NCBI RefSeq assembly: GCF_026015295.1
Contig: NZ_JAPDUW010000001.1
Coordinates: forward strand, 124,001 to 188,000
Reading direction: 5' to 3'
Length of the DNA stretch: 64,000 bases
Origin: Segatella copri
GTDB taxonomy: Bacteria > Bacteroidota > Bacteroidia > Bacteroidales > Bacteroidaceae
The translations under genes were made by a program, and so were the position numbers. Every line of letters starts with the position of its first letter. Positions within the stretch are counted from its first letter, which is position 1. The notes below the pieces were generated by a model that was not told the DNA's origin, searched no databases, and saw only the letters and a list, made by a program, of their open reading frames with translations. Shown piece after piece: positions 1-8,200 of the stretch.

Positions 1-179
1 TCTACTGTGAAGTTCTTGAGCGCCTCAAAGTCGTCTGCCTTGATATCTACGTTCTCGCCGACATTCTGAGTACCGGCATTACCAGGAGCGATGAAGAGTT
101 TTTCACACTTCTCGCTCTGAGCGATTTTCCATGCTAAGGCGTGCTCGCGGCCACCGCCTCCTAACAATAAAATTTTCAT
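1..179 (-). CDS. purD: Phosphoribosylamine-glycine ligase, N-terminal part
   Basis: Only the first ~59 codons lie in the window; the gene runs off the left edge. Reading the minus strand from the ATG at 179 gives MKILLLGGGGREHALAWKIA, followed by a segment with APGNAGT. The GGGGREHALAW and PGNAGT motifs are hallmarks of the GARS N-terminal fold, so this is PurD, which joins phosphoribosylamine to glycine with ATP in de novo purine synthesis in the cytoplasm. The start is 74 bp downstream of the dipeptidyl peptidase stop on the same strand, so read-through is possible. The open frame is intact as far as visible. Confidence 0.93.
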   Translation of the reverse strand, partial: MKILLLGGGGREHALAWKIAQSEKCEKLFIAPGNAGTQNVGENVDIKADDFEALKNFTV

Positions 180-253
180 TTGCTGTAAGTTATTGTTTGT
201 TATTTGATGTAGAAGTAAACTCCCCTTTTCGGAGAATGTTTACTCCTAGATAT

Positions 254-2548
254 TTACTTGAGATAATCGAAGAAATAATTGCTGATGCGCTCATGCAGAT
301 GAGTGCTCTGATGACCTCTCATGTTGTGAGGCTCGCCAGGATAGACGAAGAAGTCTGGCTGGGTGCCTGCTGCGATGCAAGCCTTGAGGAAGGTGAGGCA
401 GTGCTGTGGCACTACAGTCACATCGTTCAAGCCCTGGATAATCTGCAGCTTGCCCTTCAGGTTCTTTGCCTGATAGAGCAGGGAGGTCTTCCTGTAACCC
501 TCTGGGTTGGTCTGTGGGGTGTCCATATAGCGCTCGCCATACATCACCTCGTACCAGTGCCAGTCGATTACCGGACCGCCTGCTACGCCTACCTTGAACA
601 CATCAGGGTGGTTGGTCATCAGCGAGATGGTCATGAATCCGCCGAAGCTCCAGCCGTGAACGCCAATCTTGTCTGCATCTACGTAAGGCAGGGTCTTCAG
701 ATATTCCACGCCCTTCATCTGGTCTTGCATCTCAATCTGTCCGAGCTGGCGGAAGGTAGCCTGCTCGAAAGCCTTGCCACGGTTCTCGCTTCCACGGTTG
801 TCGAGGATGAAGAGCAGATAGCCCTTTTCTGCCATGTAGGTTTCCCAACCACGGCTAGAGTAGTTCCAGCGGGCATCTACGTTGTGGGCATGAGGTCCAC
901 CATATACATATATAATGGTAGGATACTTCTTGTTTGGATCGAAGTTTACCGGCTTCACCATTCTCCAGTAGAGGTCTGTTTCGCCATCGGCAGCCTTGAT
1001 GGTACCGCAGCTGTACTCAGGCACATTGTAGCCCTTCCAAGGGTTCTCGGCTGTGAAGTATGCGGTGCGCTTGCCGTTCTCGGTATTCACGAGGGCAATC
1101 TTGCGAGGCACGGTAGGAGTAGAGTAGTTGTCGAAGACATACTGTCCGTTCTCGCTCAAAGTGGCGCTGTGCCATCCCTTGCCGCAATCATCTACCAGCG
1201 TACGCTTGCCGGTTTTTGTATCTACGGCAAAGATGTTTCTCTGGATAGGCGACTTCTCGTTGGATGCGATGATGATGCTCTTGCGCTTGCTGTTGAAACC
1301 GAGTACTTCCATTACCTCCCATTTGCCGGAAGTCAACTGCTTGATTTCAAGTGATTCTGTATTGCTTGCCATGCGGCTTCCGTGCTTGCCCAGGGTGCAG
1401 AGATAGAGGTGGTTGTAGCCATCCTTGCGGCTCTGCATGATAAAGCTGTTGCTGTCCCAAGGCAGGAACTGGATAGGGTGGCAAGGCTCCACGTATTTCT
1501 CGTCGGTTTCGCGATAGAGCTCGCCTGTCTTCTCGCCGGTTTCTGCATTGTAGGCAGTCAGACGGCAGTCGTTCTGGTCGCGGTTCAGTTCGAACATATA
1601 GATGGTCTTGCTGTCCGGACTCCATGCGATGTTGGTGAAGTAGCGGTCGGTTGGATCGCCAGCCTTCAGATAGATGGTCTTGCCGGTCATGCAGTCGAAC
1701 ACGCCTACGGTTACCTTGTGTGATGTCTCGCCAGTCATCGGATACTTGTCTGGTGCAGGAGTAGCAATGCAACTCTGTGTTTCAGGATGATTGAAACCGA
1801 TTTCCGGGATGTCGACCTGTGGATAGTCGGTTACCATACTCTGGTCCATGCGATAGAAGGCGAGCAGTTCGCCGTTCGGACTCCAGAAGGTTCCCTTGCT
1901 GATACCGAACTCATCGCGGTGAACACTCTGTCCATAAACAATTTCGCGGCTTCCGTCCTTTGAAAGCTGGAAATCGTGAGATTTCTTCTCTTTTGTCAGG
2001 GCGTTGCTTGTTACATCGAAGGTACGCACATAGAGGTTGCTGCCCTTCAGATAGGCGAAGGCGTTCTGCTGGGCGTTGGCCTCCAGGAGGTTCTCGCCGT
2101 CAGCATAATCCATCTCGCTCAGCAGCTTATGCTTCTTGAAGTCTACGGTATAAGTCTTGCTGCCGTTGCTTACCATCACGATGTTCTTGCCTGCAAAAGG
2201 GAAGATAGCATTGTAGAGGGCTCTTACCTTGATGTCTTTGGTAGGAGCAATCCACTGGTTGATGTCATTGATGCCGAAGAGTTTGGTCTCCTTGCCTGTC
2301 GTCTTGTTGACGAGATAGCAGGCATCTACATCCTGGCGAACGAGTTCATTGCCCCACCAGGTGCACCAGCGGTTCTTAGCTACCATGTTACGATAGTTGT
2401 TGCCGCCGAAGTTCAGGTCTTCCAATGTAAAGGTTTTCTCGCCTTTCTGAGCAGGAACCACGTCCTGAGCCTGTAAGTCGGTTGCATTCATAGCCATTAT
2501 GATCATAGCAGCAAAAGATAATTTATAAATTGAATTCTTCAGATTCAT
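254..2548 (-). CDS. Dipeptidyl peptidase IV (S9B family)
   Basis: The 764-residue product starts with a signal peptide (hydrophobic stretch to about residue 27, AQ cleavage context), so it acts in the periplasm or at the envelope. An N-terminal beta-propeller (DPP IV N-terminal type, roughly 90-480) is followed by an alpha/beta-hydrolase domain. The triad is visible: Ser634 in GWSFGG, Asp709 in GLND and His741 in GEPHNMRG, at almost the same spacing as in human DPP4. It should remove X-Pro or X-Ala dipeptides from peptides, suiting an amino-acid-fermenting gut or oral anaerobe. No TAnnTTTG box is seen in the 73 bp upstream; a strong hairpin there separates it from the methyltransferase gene. 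Confidence 0.93.
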   Translation of the reverse strand: MNLKNSIYKLSFAAMIIMAMNATDLQAQDVVPAQKGEKTFTLEDLNFGGNNYRNMVAKNRWCTWWGNELVRQDVDACYLVNKTTGKETKLFGINDINQWIAPTKDIKVRALYNAIFPFAGKNIVMVSNGSKTYTVDFKKHKLLSEMDYADGENLLEANAQQNAFAYLKGSNLYVRTFDVTSNALTKEKKSHDFQLSKDGSREIVYGQSVHRDEFGISKGTFWSPNGELLAFYRMDQSMVTDYPQVDIPEIGFNHPETQSCIATPAPDKYPMTGETSHKVTVGVFDCMTGKTIYLKAGDPTDRYFTNIAWSPDSKTIYMFELNRDQNDCRLTAYNAETGEKTGELYRETDEKYVEPCHPIQFLPWDSNSFIMQSRKDGYNHLYLCTLGKHGSRMASNTESLEIKQLTSGKWEVMEVLGFNSKRKSIIIASNEKSPIQRNIFAVDTKTGKRTLVDDCGKGWHSATLSENGQYVFDNYSTPTVPRKIALVNTENGKRTAYFTAENPWKGYNVPEYSCGTIKAADGETDLYWRMVKPVNFDPNKKYPTIIYVYGGPHAHNVDARWNYSSRGWETYMAEKGYLLFILDNRGSENRGKAFEQATFRQLGQIEMQDQMKGVEYLKTLPYVDADKIGVHGWSFGGFMTISLMTNHPDVFKVGVAGGPVIDWHWYEVMYGERYMDTPQTNPEGYRKTSLLYQAKNLKGKLQIIQGLNDVTVVPQHCLTFLKACIAAGTQPDFFVYPGEPHNMRGHQSTHLHERISNYFFDYLK

Positions 2549-2580
2549 TATATTCTTTACTTTACTTTATCGGGTTTACC

Positions 2581-2611
2581 ACCCATGCGTCGTGAAACAC
2601 GACGCATGGGT
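2581..2611 (-). terminator. Strong hairpin after the methyltransferase gene
   Basis: A 13-bp perfect stem (14 counting a G-C next to the loop) with arms 2581-2593 and 2599-2611 follows the methyltransferase stop at 2622. No U-run follows on the minus strand, so its efficiency is unknown. The outer bases ACCCATG/CATGGGT are shared with the hairpin at 5248-5280. Confidence 0.6.
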
Positions 2612-2621
2612 CGATATGTCT

Positions 2622-4202
2622 TTAATCCTCGTCGTCGAAGTCAACGCTGAAGTTCTTCTTGCCTCCGCGCTTGCCTCCGAAATCACGGCCACCACGTTTG
2701 TCGCCCTTGAAGCCACCACGCTTGTCGCCTTTCTCGAAACGCTTTCCGTCGCGCTTGCCACCGAAGTCACGGCCACCCTTGCGGTCGCCCTTGAAGCTAC
2801 GGCTGCCACGCTTGTCATCGTCGTCATCATTGCGTCGACCGCCACCGATACGTGAACGGCCGCCCTTATGGAACTCAGCACGCTTCTTCTCGAAGTCTTC
2901 CAGACGGTGAGTATGGAACTTGAAAGAACGGATATCGTCCTCTTCGTTTTCAGTCTCCTCGCTTACACGCTTCTTGAATTCACGCTCCTTCTTGAAACGG
3001 TGCTTCTGAGCCATCTCGCTCTTCTCGCGCTCAGTCTTCACTATACCGCCTTCAGAACGGAAGTCCTTCATCTTGCCGTCGAACATCACATACTTGCGGA
3101 ATTCGCACTCCAAGCTTCCGTTGAATACAGGAATCTTGATAGATGGTTTCAGACCAATCTGTTCGAAGCACTCCTCGCGGTAGCTCAATACCCAAGCCTC
3201 GTTGCCGGCAAAAGCCTTCTTGAAGCGCTCACCTATCATCTTGTAGGTGTTCAGGAGGTTAGGGGTAGAGATGCGCTCACCGTATGGAGGGTTCATCACG
3301 ATGATGCTCTTCTCGGCAGGCTGGGTGAAGTCCTTGAAGTCCTGCTGGGCGATGGTGATATCCTTGCTCAGTCCGGCAGCACGAACGTTGAGATTAGCTG
3401 TATTGACAGCCTTCATGTCAACATCGTAACCATAGATATGGTGCTCGAACTCGCGCTCCTGAGAGTCGTCGTTATAAATCATATCGAAGAGATCCTGGTC
3501 AAAATCGTTCCATTTCTCGAAAGCAAACTCCTTGCGGAATACACCTGGAGAGATGTTGCGGGCGATGAGGGCAGCTTCGATGGCGATGGTACCTGAACCA
3601 CACATCGGGTCGATGAAATCGCATTCGCCCTTCCAGCCAGTCATCAGAATCATACCTGCAGCGAGAACCTCGTTCAGAGGAGCCTCTACCTGCTCCTGGC
3701 GGTAGCCACGGCGGTGCAGACTCTCACCACTCGAATCGAGACTCAAGGTGGCATTGTCTTCTGCAATGTGGATGTTGAGGCGGATATCCGGGTTAGATAC
3801 GCTGATATTTGGACGTGTACCCTGCTTCTCGCGGAACCAGTCAACAATCGCATCCTTTACCTTGTAGGTTACGAAGCGTGAGTTGCGGAACTCCTCTGAG
3901 TAGACTACTGAGTCAACAGAGAAAGTCTTCTTCACGTCTAAGATGTCATCCCACTTGATCTTCTGGATCTGATCATACACCTCTTCAGCGCTTCTAGCCT
4001 TGAAGTGCTTGATAGGCTTTAAGATACGGATGGCTGTGTGCAACTGGAAGTTAGCACGATACATCATTTCCTTGTCGCCTGTGAAAGACACCATGCGGCG
4101 ACCGATCTGTACATTATTGGCACCCAACTGGGTGAGCTCTTCAGCCAAGACAGGCTCGAGGCCCATGAAGGTCTTGGCAATGAGTTCAAATTCCTGTTCC
4201 AT
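2622..4202 (-). CDS. rlmL: THUMP-domain class I SAM RNA methyltransferase (RlmL-like) with Gly/Arg/Lys-rich tail
   Basis: The N-terminal ~170 residues have the THUMP layout (start MEQEFELIAKTFMGLEPVLA). The catalytic domain shows SAM motif I (DPMCGSGTIAIEAA) and the N6/N2-methyltransferase motif NPPYGER. E. coli RlmL/RlmKL methylates G2445 of 23S rRNA; here only the RlmL half is present, with no RlmK domain, as is common in Bacteroidota. Residues ~430-526 form a low-complexity tail built from repeats such as GGRDFGGKR, ending in an acidic DDED, probably an RNA-binding extension. Its start overlaps the end of cysE by 17 bp, so the two are translated from one message. The rRNA position is inferred from the family. 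Confidence 0.88.
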   Translation of the reverse strand: MEQEFELIAKTFMGLEPVLAEELTQLGANNVQIGRRMVSFTGDKEMMYRANFQLHTAIRILKPIKHFKARSAEEVYDQIQKIKWDDILDVKKTFSVDSVVYSEEFRNSRFVTYKVKDAIVDWFREKQGTRPNISVSNPDIRLNIHIAEDNATLSLDSSGESLHRRGYRQEQVEAPLNEVLAAGMILMTGWKGECDFIDPMCGSGTIAIEAALIARNISPGVFRKEFAFEKWNDFDQDLFDMIYNDDSQEREFEHHIYGYDVDMKAVNTANLNVRAAGLSKDITIAQQDFKDFTQPAEKSIIVMNPPYGERISTPNLLNTYKMIGERFKKAFAGNEAWVLSYREECFEQIGLKPSIKIPVFNGSLECEFRKYVMFDGKMKDFRSEGGIVKTEREKSEMAQKHRFKKEREFKKRVSEETENEEDDIRSFKFHTHRLEDFEKKRAEFHKGGRSRIGGGRRNDDDDDKRGSRSFKGDRKGGRDFGGKRDGKRFEKGDKRGGFKGDKRGGRDFGGKRGGKKNFSVDFDDED

Positions 4203-5127
4203 TATTGAATTCTATATCTAATAAACTTTGTTTTTCTTTTTTATATTTCTTTGTTTTGGGTTTCATATCCTTGGTAACCCATACGTTGGCTCCCACTACG
4301 CAGCCTTCTCCGATGGTGATGCGACCGAGGATGGTGGCATTGGCGTAGACGATGACATCATTTTCGAGGATAGGGTGGCGAGGGATTCCCTTGATAGGAT
4401 TGCCGTCCTTATCGAGTGGGAAACTCTTGGCTCCGAGGGTAACACCCTGGTAGAGTTTCACATTGTCGCCGATGATGCAGGTAGCTCCAATCACCACACC
4501 CGTACCGTGGTCGATGGTGAAGTGCTTGCCGATGGTAGCCTCCGGGTTGATGTCAATACCGGTTTCCGAATGCGCCAGCTCAGTCATCATTCTCGGAATG
4601 AGCGGCACTCCCAGTTCGTGCAGTACGTGGGCGATGCGGTAGTTGGTAATCGCCTTGATGACCGGGTAGCAGGAGATGATTTCTCCGTGGCTCATGGCAG
4701 CTGGGTCGCCCTCGTAGGCAGCCTCTACATCGGTAGCCAGAATCTTGCGCAGTCTCGGAAATTCCATGATTGCCTTGGCTGCAATCACGCCTGCCTTGGC
4801 ACGCTGGTGCTGCAGTTCAGCCTGGGTTTCCGTTTCGCAGTCGTTGGCGAAGCAGAGACCGGCGAGAATTTGCTCTGACAGCATCTCATAGAGTTTCTCT
4901 ACTCTTACTCCAATGTGATATTTGATGGTTGAGATATTTACCGAAGAATTGCCGAAATATCCCGGAAAGAGGATAGAACGGGACAAACTGATGATTTCTT
5001 CGAGCGCCTTGCCCGAAGGAAGTGGATTCCCGTCTCGATGCTGATGGAAGAGACCCTTCAAAGATTCGGCGCTCGAAAGCTCCTCGATGGTCTCTGTCAG
5101 CTGATGAGTTAATGTATCTTTACTCAT
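4186..5127 (-). CDS. cysE: Serine O-acetyltransferase
   Basis: The 313-residue cytosolic enzyme transfers acetyl from acetyl-CoA to serine, the first committed step of cysteine synthesis. An alpha-helical N-terminal half is followed from about residue 195 by the left-handed beta-helix of hexapeptide repeats (IDINPEATIGKHFTIDHGTG, then VVIGATCIIGDN and YQGVTLGAKSF). The HGTGVVIG segment holds the catalytic His and is diagnostic of the SAT/EpsC family. A good promoter lies at 5157-5187, and the 3' end overlaps the RlmL-like gene by 17 bp, making it the first gene of a transcription unit. Confidence 0.93.
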   Translation of the reverse strand: MSKDTLTHQLTETIEELSSAESLKGLFHQHRDGNPLPSGKALEEIISLSRSILFPGYFGNSSVNISTIKYHIGVRVEKLYEMLSEQILAGLCFANDCETETQAELQHQRAKAGVIAAKAIMEFPRLRKILATDVEAAYEGDPAAMSHGEIISCYPVIKAITNYRIAHVLHELGVPLIPRMMTELAHSETGIDINPEATIGKHFTIDHGTGVVIGATCIIGDNVKLYQGVTLGAKSFPLDKDGNPIKGIPRHPILENDVIVYANATILGRITIGEGCVVGANVWVTKDMKPKTKKYKKEKQSLLDIEFNNGTGI

Positions 5128-5156
5128 TTTCTTAATGTCTCAATAAAATTTGAGTG

Positions 5157-5187
5157 CAAAGATACGATTATTTTCTTGAATGACAAA
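5157..5187 (-). promoter_or_regulatory. Bacteroidota-type promoter for cysE
   Basis: On the minus strand a TTTG (5184-5187) is followed after 19 nt by TATCTTTG (5157-5164), 30 bp before the cysE ATG. This matches the TTTG-N19-TAnnTTTG consensus of Bacteroidota primary promoters. Confidence 0.75.
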
Positions 5188-5247
5188 GAAATAGCTATGG
5201 TTTTTTGTATTTTTTAGAGTGATTTTTTGAGGGAGGAAAGACGGAAA

Positions 5248-5280
5248 GACCCATGTACGGTGTTTTACCGTACATGGGTC
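5248..5280 (-). terminator. Terminator after the activase gene
   Basis: A perfect 14-bp stem (arms 5248-5261 and 5267-5280, 5-nt loop) lies 9 bp past the activase stop. On the minus strand it is followed by a T/C-rich stretch. It shares its outer bases with the hairpin at 2581-2611. Confidence 0.75.
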
Positions 5281-5289
5281 TGGCTTGTC

Positions 5290-8200
5290 TTATTTTGCGA
5301 TGCTGTCCAGGAAGAGGAGCAGTCGGTTGGTGACGTTTACCTCTGAAACACCGGAATCGAAGTCGAGTGATACGAGGTTGAGTGTAGGGAAACGGTCGTG
5401 GAGACGTTTCTCGATGCCCTTGGAAATCACGTGGTTAGCGATGCAACCGAAAGGCTGGAGCGAGATGATGTTGTTCACGCCATCACGGATGTAACCTACG
5501 ATGTCGGCAGGCAGAAGCCAGCCTTCGCCAAACTGGGCTGCGAGCGAAACCAGTCCCTGTACGTCCTTCGCATCATCATAGATATTGGTGAACGGACGGA
5601 AGTAGCGGAACTTGCCGGCTGCCTTGTTTACCTGGCGCAATCTTCTGCCTATCAGCGCCTGATAAGCGCCCTTGATGATGAAATCGGGCACTTTGGTGCA
5701 ACTCAGCCGCATGTGTTTCTGTATCTCCACGTTCACAAATTCCTGCAGGAAGAAGGGGGCAAGCAGAGGCGGAACCACCTCAATGCCGCGCGAAATGATG
5801 TTCTGCTCCAGGAACTGGTGGGCGAAAGGATTGAACTTCAGGAAGATTTCGCCTACGATTCCTACCTTCGGCAACGTTCTGTCGAGGGTCAACTGGTTGA
5901 ATTCTTCGGCTGCCTGTTCCAGGAGTCGGATGAGTCCTTTGGCTGAATTCTGGGCGATAGGTCCGTCTATCAGCTGCATGTATTTATCGCGCAACTCTCT
6001 GGCAATGCCCGGTTTGCGCTCTCTTACGATGCAGGCGTTGTACATCTCGTTGATTGCATCGCCATAGAAAATGGCGGTAACGATAATCTGACTGTATTTC
6101 AGCCAAGGTACATTGAAGCCGTCCTGCTCGTTGTAGTCTTGTTTGTCGTCTGTTGAGCCTGATGCTTCGCCTGTTGAGGCTGTTACACCGAGCGTGAGCA
6201 GCGGAATGTCCTGGAATCCATTGGAAATCATCGCACGCTTGATGAGACCGGCGTAGTTGGTTGCGCGACACTGACCGCCCGTCTGACTCATCACTACTGC
6301 CGTATTGTTCAGGTCGTATCTGCCTGATTTCAAGGCTTTGATGATGTCGCCGACGATGAGGGTTGCCGGATAACAGACTTCGTTGTTGGCAAACTTCAAG
6401 CCGAGTTCGGCGCTTACCTCATCGCTCATCGGAAGTACCTCTACATCATAGCCTATCAGTTTCAGGATAGGCGGAATGATAGGGGTGAGGTATTCGGTCA
6501 TGAAAGGAGCGAGAATCTTGCGATGAATGTCCTGCTTGGTGAATACCTTGGTCTGCTGTAAATGTTGAATGTTGAGTGTTGAATGTTGAATTTCTTCAGC
6601 TGTTGAATTTTTCACTCTTCGTTCTTCACTCTTCACTTCCTTTACTCCCTTCAGGCTTTCTATCAGCGAGCGGACACGGAGTTTCAATGAGCCGATATTG
6701 CTTACATCATCTATCTTCAGCAGCGTGAACGGCTTGTTGTGGCGCTTCATGATGTCGCGAATCTCGTCCTGGATAAAACTGTCAGGGCCGCAGCCGAAGC
6801 TGGTCATCTGGACGAAATGAACCTCATCGCCCTGTTCGGCTGCCCATTGCGCTGCCTTCAGAATGCGGTTCATATACGCCCATTGCTTTACGAGATAAGT
6901 CTCTGGCTGACAGTTGTATGCTTCGTTGTTGTCCTGGCTGGCTAATGCTGCCTCATTTCTTTCTGCCGCCAGGTTCTCCAGATTGAAGTCTTTAAAATCT
7001 GCAAAGAGATTACCCCGGGCGATGTCTTCGCTGATGACGTTGACTCCCAGATTGGCAATCATCTCGCTCAGCTTGTGCTGAATCAGCGGGTCTGTATGAT
7101 AAGGACGGCCCGCCAGCAGAATCGTAAGTCCCTTGTTTGGCTTCAGAATCTCCCAGCCCTGTTTCTTAATCTCAGCTGCATATACTGCCTGAGCATAGAG
7201 GGCCTCTCTCAGCGCTTTATGGGCAGTCTTCTTGCTTACTCCCAGTTGCTTGAGATAATCGGTAATCTGTTTTTCCAGCGCCTTAGGCTGGGCAAAGTTG
7301 ATGACGGGTGTATCGATCGGTTTCTTCAGATTGATGACCGACTTGATGACATCGCTGTAGCCAGAAACGACCGGACAGTTGAAGCTGTTCAGCGTATTCT
7401 TCGGGTCGTCATTATGCTCATAAACCACGTATGGCATGAGGATGCGGTCAACCTTCGGGTTCTCGTTGAGTTCCTTCAGATGACTGTGAGCCAGTTTAGC
7501 CGGGAAGCAGATATTATCGCTCATCACCGTATTCAAGGCTCCTTCATACTGGCTGAAAGTGGAATCTGAAGAGAGAATCACGCCCAATCCGGCTGCCCGG
7601 AGCAGCGCATTCCAGAACGGATATTCCTCGTACATATTGAGGATGCGAGGAATGCCTACCCATGTACCGTGAAACGCGGTAGCAGGTTGGTTAACTGTCT
7701 CTCTATCAAAGAGTAAACTGTATTTGTATTCGTAAATATTTTTGCCTTTTATCCCGTTTGCTCCTTTGTTGTTGAACACTCGCTCACACTTGTTTCCTGA
7801 GTAGAATCGGTTGCCGCCGGCAAAGGTGTAGCGGGAAACATAACAATGGTTTTCGCAGCCTTTGCATTGCAGCTGTTTGGTTTCATAATGAGCCAGATTC
7901 TGGAGATCATCGATGGATCTTGATGAGGCAGGTTGCTCGTCTTCTCCAGATGTGCGATGCTTGTAATCTGCCGCCGCATGAAGGGCACAGCCGTAGGCGC
8001 CCATCAGTTCAGGCATGTTGCTTCGTGCCACTTCGGTATGGGTGAGCAACTCAAATGCTCTTACCACCGCATCGTTTCTCATCGTACCACCCTGCACAAC
8101 GATTTTGCCTCCAAGGTTCTCATTACCATGGAGTTTCAATACCTTATAAAGACAGTTCTTGATGACCGAATAAGAGATTCCGGCAGAAATATCAGCTACA

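Noticed and set aside
131..1354. 407-codon plus-strand frame at the left edge
   Set aside because: It overlaps DPP IV and purD on the opposite strand and has no recognisable domain.
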